A stretch of DNA of 64,000 bases, taken from NCBI RefSeq assembly GCF_029813785.1, contig NZ_JARVKY010000003.1:124001-188000 (forward strand), in the 5' to 3' direction. The DNA comes from Streptomyces sp. DH41. Its GTDB lineage: Bacteria > Actinomycetota > Actinomycetes > Streptomycetales > Streptomycetaceae. Each line of letters starts with the position of its first letter. The stretch's first letter is position 1. Shown one piece after another: positions 16,870 to 25,416 of this stretch. The notes under the pieces were generated by a model. The model was not told the DNA's origin, did not search any database, and was given only the letters and a program-made list of their open reading frames with translations. A program made the translations under genes and the position numbers.

Positions 16870-17749
16870 GTTTGAGGTCCTCGTAGGATCGGGTTTCGAT
16901 GCCGGTCACTTCCCGGACCAGGGCGAACACGCTGGTCAGTTTCTGCGCGTGGACCGAGCCCTCGTGCAGCGCGTCGTCGCCGAGGGCGAACTCGTCCTCG
17001 CCGGACCGGGTCCGTTCCCACCAGTTCACGTAGCCCTGGCGTCGGGTCTGCGCGTCGCGGGCCGAGCCGAACGTCTCTCCGCCGTCGGGGCGTACCCAGG
17101 TGTACGCCATGGACAGCACGTCCTTGACGGGGTACACGCCGGACTCGACGAGGGCCTTGGCGAACGAGGCGAAGTACTGCCGGTGCTGGACCTCGTCCTT
17201 CATGATGGTGCGGAAGACGTCGCGTACCAGCGCGTCCTCGGTGGTGCGCGACTGCCACCCGTAGGAGACGCATGCCTCGATCTCCACGCAGGCCTGCAGC
17301 ACGCACACGCGCGCGTAGTTGTCGGTGGGGAAGGCTCCCCGGTGCTCCACGACCTCCGCCTCGTCGATCGGGTCGATGCCGGCCATCTCCATGAGGCGCC
17401 CGAACGCCACTTCGTGGTGGGCCTCCTCCTCCAGCCAGTAGCGTGCCGACCAGGCCGCGGCGGCGTGCAGGACGTCACTGCCCAGGGGGTTGGACTCGCG
17501 GATCTCGGCGGCGAGTGCGACGCCGTCCACGGCGAGCCTGATGCCGGCCGGCTGCGTCGTGAGTTCGGCCCGGGCCGCGTGCCACAGGGCGGCTTTGTCC
17601 CCGGGGCCGGGCCGGGAGAGCCGGCGGCCGTCGAAGAGCGCGTCGGTCGACCAGCGACGCTGCTCGTGATAGCTCTGCTGGACGCGCAGCACATCGCTGA
17701 CGGTGGCGCCCGCGCGGAGTTCCCCGACGATGTCGGTCATGATCAGCAT
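16775..17749 (-). CDS. ferritin-fold diiron enzyme (acyl-ACP desaturase-like)
   Basis: This is a 324-residue helical protein. Two carboxylate/histidine iron sites are visible: WLEEEAHHEVAFGRLMEM (EExxH, near residue 101) and IMKDEVQHRQYFASF (DExxH, near residue 195), with EACVSYGWQSRT supplying the intervening glutamate. The pattern is that of soluble acyl-ACP desaturases and related oxygenases. Being encoded between an ACP and a FAAL/AcpS pair, it probably acts on an ACP-bound chain. The ATG at 17749 has GGAAGG eight bases upstream. It is only distantly related in sequence to the second diiron enzyme of the cluster at 34202-35215. The reaction is not known. Confidence 0.72.
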   Translation of the reverse strand: MLIMTDIVGELRAGATVSDVLRVQQSYHEQRRWSTDALFDGRRLSRPGPGDKAALWHAARAELTTQPAGIRLAVDGVALAAEIRESNPLGSDVLHAAAAWSARYWLEEEAHHEVAFGRLMEMAGIDPIDEAEVVEHRGAFPTDNYARVCVLQACVEIEACVSYGWQSRTTEDALVRDVFRTIMKDEVQHRQYFASFAKALVESGVYPVKDVLSMAYTWVRPDGGETFGSARDAQTRRQGYVNWWERTRSGEDEFALGDDALHEGSVHAQKLTSVFALVREVTGIETRSYEDLKRAYFASLRTNDVDRIRSAVRAGAGRETASAR

Positions 17750-17765
17750 GGAGCAGGCCTTCCGT

Positions 17766-18026
17766 TCAGGAGGAGCTGGGAGCGAGTTGCTCGGCGAGGG
17801 CCACGACGACGTCCTCCGCGGTGTGGTCGAGCGTCATCGTGGGCAGTTCGACGTCCTCTTCCACACCGACGTCGGCCATCGCTCCCGCGAACGCGTCGAG
17901 CAGGTCGATGGAGTTGATGGCGGTCGGGGAGGTCACCAGGACGGTGGACAGCGGCTGTCCGGCGAACACCTCCTGGGGAGCCAGGCCGAGGCGCCGGGCG
18001 ACATGGATTCTGAGTTCGGCGAGCAT
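17766..18026 (-). CDS. discrete acyl carrier protein with an NSI motif
   Basis: This is an 86-residue four-helix carrier protein. The phosphopantetheine serine is probably S39 in TAINSIDLLDAF; the usual D-S-L is N-S-I, a noticeable deviation. Helix III is acidic (GVEEDVELPTMTLDHTAEDVV). GGAGG precedes the ATG by five bases. It lies 16 bp ahead of the diiron gene in the same operon, so acyl-ACP is the likely diiron substrate. Carrier status is inferred from length, helix pattern and neighbours. Confidence 0.78.
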   Translation of the reverse strand: MLAELRIHVARRLGLAPQEVFAGQPLSTVLVTSPTAINSIDLLDAFAGAMADVGVEEDVELPTMTLDHTAEDVVVALAEQLAPSSS

Positions 18027-18055
18027 GGGTGCCTCCGTGCGTGTCGGGCGAGCGG

Positions 18056-18658
18056 CTACAGGGCTGCGGGCACGGACCAGTCGGGGGACCGGCCCAGTGC
18101 CGTCAGGACGAGGTCCAGCGTTCTGGCGCCCGGCGTCGCGGTCAGGGCGGGACGGAAGAGCGCGTCCCGGCCGAGCCGGCGTTCGTCGTCCGGGACGCGC
18201 AGCGCGAAGACCAGCGCGGCCTCCGCGACGTCCTGGTCCGGGGTGTAGGGAAGGCCGAGTGCCCGGGCGGCGTCCCAGCCGTGGACCACGTAGTCCAGGA
18301 AGTGGAAGCCGATGGCCACCGAGGCCGGGAAGCGTCTGCCGGTGCTGATCTCGGGCAGGCTGAACTCCCGCGTCAGCACGTCCGGTCGGGAGAAGGCGTC
18401 GATGGCGGTCCAGGCCGCGGCGCGGTACACCGGCAGCGGGTCGTCCCCGAGGTCGCTCGGTTGCCAGACGGTGAGGTCGTCCCCGCCGCCGGTCGCGGCG
18501 TCCGCGAATCCGTGGTGCTGGCCCGCCATGTGGGCGACGAGTCGGCCGAGCGTCCAGTCGGCGCAGGGAGTGGGCGAGCCCCAGTCCTCGGGACTCGCCT
18601 GCTGCAGGATGCGTACGGTCTCCAGCACCGCCGTCCGGTCGAGCTTCCGGATGTCCAT
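18056..18658 (-). CDS. TIGR03086/DinB-fold metal-binding protein
   Basis: This is a 200-residue protein of the mycothiol-dependent maleylpyruvate isomerase/TIGR03086 family. TPCADWTLGRLVAHMAGQHHGF holds the first metal histidine and FHFLDYVVHGWDAARALG the second pair; these make the metal site of the DinB fold. It is the first gene of the FAAL operon and carries the cluster operator in its promoter. Members use mycothiol or other thiols or are uncharacterised; a resistance or thiol-transfer function is possible but unproved. Confidence 0.8.
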   Translation of the reverse strand: MDIRKLDRTAVLETVRILQQASPEDWGSPTPCADWTLGRLVAHMAGQHHGFADAATGGGDDLTVWQPSDLGDDPLPVYRAAAWTAIDAFSRPDVLTREFSLPEISTGRRFPASVAIGFHFLDYVVHGWDAARALGLPYTPDQDVAEAALVFALRVPDDERRLGRDALFRPALTATPGARTLDLVLTALGRSPDWSVPAAL

Positions 18659-18692
18659 GCGGTCCCTTTCGGCAGGAGATGGTCCGCACGAG

Positions 18693-18721
18693 ACATTAGC
18701 ACGATCGTGCGTATAGTTTTA
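18693..18721 (-). promoter_or_regulatory. cluster operator within the promoter of the FAAL operon
   Basis: On the minus strand TAAAAC (18721-18716) and TAATGT (18698-18693) are separated by 17 bp. The spacer contains the perfect 12-bp palindrome GCACGATCGTGC at 18699-18710. The same layout recurs at 36792-36820, with identical bases ACGCACGATCGTGCTA. A repressor bound there would block RNA polymerase directly. Confidence 0.75.
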
Positions 18722-18814
18722 GTGGGGCGGGCATTCCGTTGGAGGAGAGAAAGAGGAGGGGGAGGGGCCGGGGGTGTCCCGTCCGCTCCCGCCTCGTCCC
18801 GGGCTCCGCCGCGG

Positions 18815-20152
18815 CTACGCGGCCGGTTCGCGGGCCTGCGCCTCGATGAACCCGGTCAGCCTGCGCACACCCTCGGTGATCTGACTGGGCGACAGTGCGC
18901 TGCACGACAGCCGGAGTTGGTTCCGTCCGCCGCCGTCGAGGTAGAAGTCGCTCATCGGCGTCCACAGCACCCCGAAGCTGCGGGCGGAGTGTTCCAGCGC
19001 CTTGCCGTCGGCTGCGAACGGGACGTCGAGGACGAGGAAGAACCCGCCGTCGGGCTCGTTCCAGCGCACGCCGAGAGCCTGGCGGCGCTCGGCCGGAAGG
19101 TGCCGGTCCAGCTCGGCCAGCAGGGTGTCGAGGTTGGTCCGGTACGCGGCGATGGACTCCGCGTTGGCCGCGCGCAGCCGGCAGCCGGACTCGACGAGCA
19201 GCCCGCCTATGACGGCCTGGGCGACTGCCGAGGTGTTCACCGTCGTCATGCTCTTGATCTTCGACAACTCGTCGGCGAGCAGGGAGCGCCGTCCGGTCGG
19301 GCCGACCACCTCCTGGTCGGCGACGACGTATCCGACACGGGCCCCGGGCAGCGCCGTCTTGGCGAACGACCCGAGGTGCAGCACTCGGCGCCCGCGGTCC
19401 AGCGCCTTGAGCGTCAAACGAGGAGACCCGGCCCGGACGAAGAACCCATACGGGTCGTCCTCCAGAATGAGCAGGTCCTCCGCCTCCGCGATCTCCAGCA
19501 GCCGCTCGCGTGCGGGGCCGGACATGCTCGCGCCGGACGGGTTGGCGAAGTCCGGCACCACGTACAGGGCGCGGGGACGTCCCCCCGCCGCGCGGGTGCG
19601 GTGGACGGCGGTCAGGATCGCGGCGGGGTCCGGGCCGTCGGGGCCCTCCGGTACGGGGCGCACCGCGATGTCGAGCAGCCGGGCCGCCCCGGTGACCCCG
19701 ACGTAGCAGGGAGAACTGACGAGCAGGGTGTCCTCGGGCCGCGCGAACAGGGCCCGCAGGGTGAGCAGCATCGCCTCCTGGCAGCCGGTCGTCACCACCA
19801 CGGCCTGCGGACTCACATGGATCTGCTCGTCGTTGGCGAGGGTGCGGGCCACGAGGTCGTGGATGATGCCGTTGGTGCGGCCGTACTGGAAGAGCTGGGT
19901 GCGCACCCGGTCCGGGGACCAGCCCAGGTCCCGCTCGAGGTGATCCGTGTAGGCCTGGAGGTACCGGGTCAGGTCCGCCACCTGGAAGCCGCCCTCCCGC
20001 GGACGGCCCGGGGCGAAAGAGAGCGCGTCGGGGAAGCGTGCCACCACCTCGTTGAGGAAGTTCATCGCGTCCAGCACGGGGTCCGTGAGCGAGGCGTGCA
20101 GATCGTCCAGGGACAGCGCGGGGGCGTGTGCGGCGAGTGCGGTGTCGTCCAC
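18815..20152 (-). CDS. hpgT: HpgT-like class I/II aminotransferase (4-hydroxyphenylglycine forming)
   Basis: This 445-residue fold-type I aminotransferase lacks a GntR domain. The PLP lysine is in LHLGSFAKTALPGARVGYV, the cofactor aspartate in VVPDFANPSGASMSG, and EDDPYGFF is also present. Length and motifs fit HpgT, which converts 4-hydroxybenzoylformate to L-4-hydroxyphenylglycine with tyrosine as amino donor. The assignment depends on context: hydroxymandelate synthase, hydroxymandelate oxidase and prephenate dehydrogenase are all nearby. The GTG at 20152 follows GGAGG. It is the third gene of the tetR-esterase-hpgT operon, 4 bp after the esterase stop. Confidence 0.8.
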   Translation of the reverse strand: MDDTALAAHAPALSLDDLHASLTDPVLDAMNFLNEVVARFPDALSFAPGRPREGGFQVADLTRYLQAYTDHLERDLGWSPDRVRTQLFQYGRTNGIIHDLVARTLANDEQIHVSPQAVVVTTGCQEAMLLTLRALFARPEDTLLVSSPCYVGVTGAARLLDIAVRPVPEGPDGPDPAAILTAVHRTRAAGGRPRALYVVPDFANPSGASMSGPARERLLEIAEAEDLLILEDDPYGFFVRAGSPRLTLKALDRGRRVLHLGSFAKTALPGARVGYVVADQEVVGPTGRRSLLADELSKIKSMTTVNTSAVAQAVIGGLLVESGCRLRAANAESIAAYRTNLDTLLAELDRHLPAERRQALGVRWNEPDGGFFLVLDVPFAADGKALEHSARSFGVLWTPMSDFYLDGGGRNQLRLSCSALSPSQITEGVRRLTGFIEAQAREPAA

Positions 20153-20156
20153 GGGT

Positions 20157-21119
20157 TCAGCCTCCCGTCGGGGTCGATGCCGGGGTCGGGGCCAGGGCGG
20201 TGCGCAGGAAACCGGCGGCTTGCTCGTGCGCGCCGCGGCCGGCGTCGAGTGTGCCCGCCATCGCGAAGAACCCGTGGACCGTCCCGGGGTAGCGCCTGGC
20301 CTCGACGGGGACGCCGCTGTCCCGCAGGCGCTGGGCGTAGCTCTCGCCCTCGTCCCGCAGCGGGTCGTACTCGGCGGTGATCACCAGCGCCGGCGGCAGG
20401 GCGGAGTGGTCGTCGGCGCGCAGTGGCGACGCCAGGGGGTGGGCCGCGTCCTCGGGGGCGGCCAGGTAGTTGTCCCAGTACCACCGGACGGACTTGTCGT
20501 TGAAGAGCAGCGGGTCGGTGTTCTCCCGGTACGACGGCGTGTCCGCCAGGCCGTCGGTGTTCGGGTAGACGAGTACCTGGGCGCGAAGCGCCGGGCCGCC
20601 CGCGTCGCGGGCCATCAGGGTCACCGCGGCGGCGAGGTTGCCTCCCGCGCTGTCGCCCGCGACGGCCAGTCGGTCCGCGTCCCCGTTCCACCGGCCGGCG
20701 TGCTCGGCGACCCACCGAAGTCCGGCGAAGCAGTCGTCGGGGGCGGCGGGGAACCTGTGCTCCGGGGCGAGCCGGTAGCCGACGGCGACGGTGAGACAGC
20801 CGGCCGCGTTCGCGAGGCTCCGGCAGATGGCGTCGCCGGTGTCCAGCGAGCCCAGGGTCCAGCCGCCGCCGAAGAAGTAGACGAGGACGGGGAGCGGTCC
20901 CTCGGCCGAGGGGCGGTAGACCCGGACGGGAAGTGGTCCGGCCGGGCCCGGCATCGAGGTGTCGACCACCTGCTGAACCGGCTCGGGTGTTCCGGCGCCG
21001 GCCTGGACGGCGGCCAGGTCGGCCGCGCGTGCCTCGGCGAGGGTCATGGTGTACAGGGGGCGCACACGCTGTTCCGCGCGCCGGTCGTAAAGGTCCTGCA
21101 GCTGTGGATCGAGTCGCAT
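20157..21119 (-). CDS. HSL-family alpha/beta-hydrolase (acetyl esterase-like)
   Basis: This is a 320-residue hormone-sensitive-lipase-type esterase. The triad is visible: serine in VAGDSAGGNLAAA, aspartate in ITAEYDPLRDEG and histidine in YPGTVHGFF. The usual oxyanion motif HGGGW is FGGGW here (VYFFGGGWTLGS), a substitution that keeps the glycines. It lies between the cluster tetR and hpgT and is probably co-transcribed. It may remove an acyl protecting group or hydrolyse a pathway ester; no substrate can be named. Confidence 0.85.
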   Translation of the reverse strand: MRLDPQLQDLYDRRAEQRVRPLYTMTLAEARAADLAAVQAGAGTPEPVQQVVDTSMPGPAGPLPVRVYRPSAEGPLPVLVYFFGGGWTLGSLDTGDAICRSLANAAGCLTVAVGYRLAPEHRFPAAPDDCFAGLRWVAEHAGRWNGDADRLAVAGDSAGGNLAAAVTLMARDAGGPALRAQVLVYPNTDGLADTPSYRENTDPLLFNDKSVRWYWDNYLAAPEDAAHPLASPLRADDHSALPPALVITAEYDPLRDEGESYAQRLRDSGVPVEARRYPGTVHGFFAMAGTLDAGRGAHEQAAGFLRTALAPTPASTPTGG

Positions 21120-21164
21120 GATGTCTCCGGGCCGTGTCGAGGTCCGCGATGGCGCGGCCGTGTG

Positions 21165-21809
21165 TCAAGGTCTGTCGGGCTGCCACAACGGGTTCGTCGC
21201 GGCGTCGCGCAGGCGGCTGAGGGCTCCCGCGGCCGCCCGGCCGTAACAGGTGAAGTTGTCGTGCAGTACGGATTCGGCGTTGGCCATCTCCAGCAGGGCG
21301 ATGAGTTCGAAGGCGAGCTGTGCCGCATCGACGGCCACGCGCACCTCTCCTGCCACCTTCGCCTCGTCGATCGTCTGTTCCACGAGGGTGAACCAGCTGC
21401 TGTGCGCCCTGGCGACCGCCTCGTGGACCTTGCCCTCGCGCGCGTCGTACTCGGCAGAGACCGAGTAGAAGAAACAGCCGCCCGGGAAGACCCGCCGCTC
21501 GGAGTAGGTCAGCCAGTTGCGGCACAGGCACCACACCCGGGCGAGGCCGACGGGCAGATCGCGGGCGGGCTGCACCACGTGCTGGATGTAGATCTTTATG
21601 GCGGTGCGCACGGTGGCGAGCTGCAGCTCCTCCTTGGAGCCGAACAGGGCGAACACACCGCTCTTGCTGATGGCGAGCTCGTTCGCCAGACGGCCGAGCG
21701 ACAGCCCTTCGAGCCCTTCGACCGAGGCGATGGCGACCGCTCGCTCGAGGATCGTGCGCCGTGTCTGGTTGCCCCGCTCGGTCCGTCCGTCCGTGCGTGT
21801 CGTCGTCAA
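21165..21809 (-). CDS. TetR-family cluster repressor, paralogue 1
   Basis: This 214-residue protein has the helix-turn-helix LSLGRLANELAISKSGVFALFGSKEELQLATV and a C-terminal domain with FPGGCFFYSVSAEYDAREGKVHEAVA, typical of TetR_C_39/YxaF-like regulators. It is closely related over its full length to the TetR at 38582-39229, nearly identical in the recognition helix, so both should read the same operator. It starts an operon running into the esterase and hpgT, and is divergent from the hydroxymandelate oxidase gene with an operator-like sequence between them. Confidence 0.88.
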   Translation of the reverse strand: MTTTRTDGRTERGNQTRRTILERAVAIASVEGLEGLSLGRLANELAISKSGVFALFGSKEELQLATVRTAIKIYIQHVVQPARDLPVGLARVWCLCRNWLTYSERRVFPGGCFFYSVSAEYDAREGKVHEAVARAHSSWFTLVEQTIDEAKVAGEVRVAVDAAQLAFELIALLEMANAESVLHDNFTCYGRAAAGALSRLRDAATNPLWQPDRP

Positions 21810-21871
21810 GGAACACCTCCTGTTTCTCCCGCCCGCCGCTTCGTCGGCGGGCCTCCCACCTCACAATGTGG

Positions 21872-21928
21872 ACGACCGTGCGGACATGTGGGAGAGTTCG
21901 GTTAGTGTACGCACGTGCGGTTAGTTAT
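21872..21928. promoter_or_regulatory. divergent control region between tetR-1 and the hydroxymandelate oxidase gene
   Basis: ACGACCGTGC at 21872-21881 is the cluster operator core (GCACGGTCGT on the other strand). Downstream a GGTTAGT repeat (21900-21906 and 21919-21925) flanks CGCACGTGCG, a 10-bp palindrome at 21910-21919. The upstream region of the second tetR contains near-identical GTGGACGTCCGTGCGGTTAGT, so both repressor genes share this element. Confidence 0.6.
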
Positions 21929-21976
21929 GTGTACCGGTCTGTGCGCGGGGATGAACTGTGACGGGGGAAGTCTGCG

Positions 21977-23056
21977 GTGGTGTCGTTGACCCTTCACGAG
22001 TACGAGGCGGCTGCCAGGGAGCGGTTGCCCAGATCCGTATGGGACTTCTTCGCGGGCGGAAGCGGGAGTGAGTCGATGCTCTCGGCCGGGCGCGAGGCGC
22101 TCGACCGACTGCGGCTGCGGCCGCGCTGCCTCGTCGACGTCTCGGACTGCGACCCCGGGGTGTCGCTGCTGGGGGCGCCACTGGCGGCCCCCGTGGGGGT
22201 GGCCCCCATGGCCTACCATCAACTCGCCCATCCCGAAGGGGAGGTGGCGACGGCCCGGGCCGCGGGAACGGCGGGCGCGCTCTTCACGGTCAGTATGTTC
22301 GCCAGCCGTACCCTGGAGGACATCGCGGCGGCGGCGGACGGCCCGTTGTGGCTGCAGTTGTACTGGCTTCGACGCCGCGAGCCGATGATCGACCTGATTC
22401 GCCGGGCGGAGGCGGCCGGATACCGGGCGCTCGTCCTCACGGTCGACGCGCCGCGGGTCGCCCACCGCCCCAGGGACGTGCGCAACGGGTTCGCCGTGCC
22501 CGAGGGGGTCCGTGCCGTCAACGTCGACGCCTCGGTCATGTCCGCCTCGCACGGCGGACGGGCCGGCCGGTCCGCCATCGCGCGGCACGCTCGGGAGCAG
22601 TTCGACGCCTCCATCACCTGGGAGGACCTGGCGTGGCTCCGTGAACACACTTCTCTGCCACTGGTTCTGAAAGGAATCCTGACCGCGGAAGACGCCGAAA
22701 TCGCCGTGAAGCACGGAGTCGAGGCGATCGTCGTGTCGAATCACGGTGGGCGGCAGCTGGATTTCGCGCTGTCCGCCGTCGAGGCCCTTCCCGAGATCTC
22801 CGGGGTCGTCTCCGGGAGATGCCGACTCATTCTGGACGGTTCCATCAGGCACGGCGCCGACATTGCCAAGGCGCTGTGCCTGGGTGCGGACGCCGTCTTT
22901 GTCGGGCGTCCGGTCCTCTGGGGCCTGGCGCATTCCGGAGAAGCCGGTGCGGCTGCCGTACTTCGGCTGCTCGGCGAAGAATTCGAAGAGGTCATGGCGC
23001 TGATGGGCGCCCCTCGTGCCCGGCTGCTCGGCCCCTCGGGAGTCACCGGAAACTGA
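21977..23056 (+). CDS. hmo: FMN-dependent alpha-hydroxy-acid oxidase (4-hydroxymandelate oxidase)
   Basis: This is a 359-residue glycolate-oxidase-fold flavoprotein. FMN and active-site signatures: VAPMAYHQLAHPEGE, LQLYWLRRREP, the catalytic VSNHGGRQLDF with histidine and arginine, and DGSIRHGADIAKALCLGA. In Hpg pathways this family (HmO) oxidises L-4-hydroxymandelate to 4-hydroxybenzoylformate using oxygen. The presence of HmaS and an HpgT-like enzyme supports that role over generic lactate oxidase. GTG at 21977 (or the next GTG at 21980) follows GGGGGAAG. It heads a plus-strand operon divergent from tetR-1. Confidence 0.85.
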   Translation: MVSLTLHEYEAAARERLPRSVWDFFAGGSGSESMLSAGREALDRLRLRPRCLVDVSDCDPGVSLLGAPLAAPVGVAPMAYHQLAHPEGEVATARAAGTAGALFTVSMFASRTLEDIAAAADGPLWLQLYWLRRREPMIDLIRRAEAAGYRALVLTVDAPRVAHRPRDVRNGFAVPEGVRAVNVDASVMSASHGGRAGRSAIARHAREQFDASITWEDLAWLREHTSLPLVLKGILTAEDAEIAVKHGVEAIVVSNHGGRQLDFALSAVEALPEISGVVSGRCRLILDGSIRHGADIAKALCLGADAVFVGRPVLWGLAHSGEAGAAAVLRLLGEEFEEVMALMGAPRARLLGPSGVTGN

Positions 23057-23222
23057 TCTACGCACTTCTGCGGGTCAGGCGCGCCATTCGTTGGTCTTCC
23101 CGACGGCGAATGGCCCTCTGGCATTTCCTTATTCCGAAGTGACCAAGATGTTTCGGTTCGAGAGAGATTCCGCTTGATTACTCGAAAGTAGTGAGCAACG
23201 ATGATTAAGCCGCAGGAGAACG

Positions 23223-24725
23223 GTGAGCGGTAGTTGCCTCCGACAGGCCCGCCGGACAGAGTGGTCCGTGGCCGGCCGTGTCGTTCTGAATTTTCGATGG
23301 GTGGGGATTTCAGTGGGGGAAACGGTGCCCCAAAGGCCCGTTTGTTTTGAAGGCGCCTGGGTTGACGACATCTTACTCGCCGGGGACGGGCGGGAGAACG
23401 TACTGCATATCGGCCGCTCCATCAGCCGCGCGGAACTCCGCCGCCTCGTCCAGGACGAGCAGGAACGCTTCAGGGCGGCCGGTCTGACCACGGGCGGCAC
23501 GCTGGCGGTGCGCATGCCCCCCTCGGAGGGCTGTGTCGTCGCCATGCTCGCCGGCTGGCGCCAAGGCGCCCAGGTGGCACTGATCGACCACCGGCTGACC
23601 ACCTACGAGGTGGGCAGGGCCGTCGCACGCCTCGCACCCCAACTGGTCGTGGAGCCAGTCGAGGAGGTCACCGGACGGCTCCGCGGATACTTCGACGTCC
23701 GCGGGCGCGTCCTTCCACTGCCCGCCGGCCGGCCGGCCGCCACGCCGCACGCCCTGCTGCAGCTGAGCTCCGGTTCGACCGGCCCCTCCAAGGTGATCGG
23801 CCGCACGGTCGCCAGTCTGCTCGCCGAGCTGGACCGGTACGCGCAGCTGGACGGGTTCCCCCGCCGGGGCGAACGGTGCGTGGTGCTGGCCTCCGTCGTC
23901 CACGTACTCGGGCTGGTGGGCGGACTGCTGCACGGCCTGGCGTCCGGCACCCAGGTGGTGCTGCCCGGCATGCAGACCGTCGACGGAGTACTCAAGGCCG
24001 TCGCGGCGGGGGACGAGCCGACGACCCTCCTCGGAGTGCCCTCCCAGGCCGCGCTCCTGGCCGCGGCGCAGTCACCGCCCCGGCTGCCCGGACTGCGCCG
24101 GATGATCGTCGGCGGCGAACTCGTCAAGGCGGAGACCAGGGAGCGGTTCGTCCGAGGCTACGGCGCCGAGCTGGGCGCCATGTACGGCATGACCGAGGCC
24201 GGTGTCATCGCCACCGACCTCGACGGATCGACGAGTCCCGCGCTGACTCCGGCACCGGGCATGAGGGTGCGGGTCGAGGACGGGCAGATTCTGCTCGGAC
24301 TGCCCCAGACACCGTATGTGGGACCGGCCGACCCGGCCCGCTACCTGGACGGCTGGCTGCGCACCAAGGACGCCGGCGTCATCGACGACGCCACCGGACT
24401 GCTGACGGTGCACGGCCGCCTCGACTCGCAGGTCTCCATCGGCGGGTTGAAGGTGGACCTGCGCGAGGTCGAGGCCGCCATCTCCGCGCTGCCGGGCGTC
24501 ACCGACGCCGTCGTCGTGCACGGCACCGGCATCGAGGCCTTCGTCACCGTGACGGATCAGCGCGTCGGCGAGGGCCTGGCCGAATCCGTCGCCACCCGCC
24601 TCGCGGCGTACAAGAGACCGCGCAGACTGCACGTCCTTGACGAACTCCCGCGCACCGTCACCGGCAAACCGGTACGGGACGCCGAAGCCCTGCGCACTGC
24701 CGCACGGTCGGCGGCCCCGGCGTGA
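23223..24725 (+). CDS. adenylate-forming ligase with a TTA codon
   Basis: This is a free-standing ANL-superfamily ligase of up to 500 residues. The P-loop is LLQLSSGSTGPSKVIG, the A5 region GAMYGMTEAGVIATD, the hinge VHGRLDSQVSIGGLKVDLREVEAAI and the catalytic lysine in RTVTGKPVRD. The GTG at 23223 has a strong AGGAG, but the first 30 codons have poor GC3 and an in-frame GTG at 23313 could be the true start (470 aa). Codon 23373-23375 is TTA, so translation should need the bldA tRNA. The substrate could be an aryl, amino or fatty acid; there is no attached carrier domain. It follows the hydroxymandelate oxidase gene by 166 bp. Confidence 0.85.
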   Translation: MSGSCLRQARRTEWSVAGRVVLNFRWVGISVGETVPQRPVCFEGAWVDDILLAGDGRENVLHIGRSISRAELRRLVQDEQERFRAAGLTTGGTLAVRMPPSEGCVVAMLAGWRQGAQVALIDHRLTTYEVGRAVARLAPQLVVEPVEEVTGRLRGYFDVRGRVLPLPAGRPAATPHALLQLSSGSTGPSKVIGRTVASLLAELDRYAQLDGFPRRGERCVVLASVVHVLGLVGGLLHGLASGTQVVLPGMQTVDGVLKAVAAGDEPTTLLGVPSQAALLAAAQSPPRLPGLRRMIVGGELVKAETRERFVRGYGAELGAMYGMTEAGVIATDLDGSTSPALTPAPGMRVRVEDGQILLGLPQTPYVGPADPARYLDGWLRTKDAGVIDDATGLLTVHGRLDSQVSIGGLKVDLREVEAAISALPGVTDAVVVHGTGIEAFVTVTDQRVGEGLAESVATRLAAYKRPRRLHVLDELPRTVTGKPVRDAEALRTAARSAAPA

Positions 24726-24730
24726 CCGCG

Positions 24731-25399
24731 TCAGCCGGGCGGCACCGACGCCACCCGGTGTACCAGGACCCGGACACCACGCTCGACCGGGCCGCCGTCC
24801 TTACCATCGCCCACGGCGACACCGATGACATGCCGGTTCCGGTCGACCAGCGCCGCCGCCGAGGCGACACCACGGGCACCGGGCAGCGCGCGCGGCACCG
24901 GCATTCGCTCGCCGTCCGGGGGCCACTGCGCGGCGAGGGGCACCCGGCGGCTCATGCCACCCGCGCGCAGCCCGAGGCCGAGCGCCTTGCCGACCGCCTC
25001 CTTCTGGGTCCACAGCCACAGGAACGCCGCTGACCGGTCGGCCTCGGGCAGCTCGCCGATCCAGGCCGCCTCGGCGTCGTGCAGCCACGCACGCGCCAGC
25101 GCGTCCGCGCGCAGTCCTCGTACCACTTCCACATCCACACCCACCGGGCCCGCGGCGGTCAGCGCGACCGCGAGCGCCCCACGGGCATGAGCCACGCTGA
25201 CCCGCAGCGTCCGGCCGGCGCCGCCGAGGAACGGCCTGCCGCTCGGCTCATGCTCCAACCAGATCTCGGACGACGGGACGCCGAGCATCGCTGCCGCGGT
25301 CCGCAGCAGCAGCGTGCGCGCCTGTCGGCGTTCGTCCCCGTCCGTGGTGCACCACAGCACCGTCACCGTGTCCGGGGCCAGTCCCGGGTGCCAGTCCAT
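24731..25399 (-). CDS. Sfp-type 4'-phosphopantetheinyl transferase
   Basis: This 222-residue two-lobed PPTase has GVDVEVV (magnesium-binding) and FLWLWTQKEAVGKALGLGL, the W-x-x-K-E-A signature, with RVSVAHARGALAVAL upstream. It transfers phosphopantetheine from CoA to carrier proteins of secondary metabolism. It is convergent with the ligase gene (5-bp gap) and its start lies only 17 bp from the divergent ACP gene, the presumed client. The cluster also holds an AcpS-type enzyme at 16438-16869, so it encodes two activating enzymes of different families. Confidence 0.88.
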   Translation of the reverse strand: MDWHPGLAPDTVTVLWCTTDGDERRQARTLLLRTAAAMLGVPSSEIWLEHEPSGRPFLGGAGRTLRVSVAHARGALAVALTAAGPVGVDVEVVRGLRADALARAWLHDAEAAWIGELPEADRSAAFLWLWTQKEAVGKALGLGLRAGGMSRRVPLAAQWPPDGERMPVPRALPGARGVASAAALVDRNRHVIGVAVGDGKDGGPVERGVRVLVHRVASVPPG

Positions 25400-25416
25400 G
25401 AGAGGGAGTCAATCAA

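Noticed and set aside
14412..18026. A JamABC-type terminal alkyne cassette
   Set aside because: The desaturase is soluble ferritin-fold rather than the membrane histidine-box type, so only the logic is similar.
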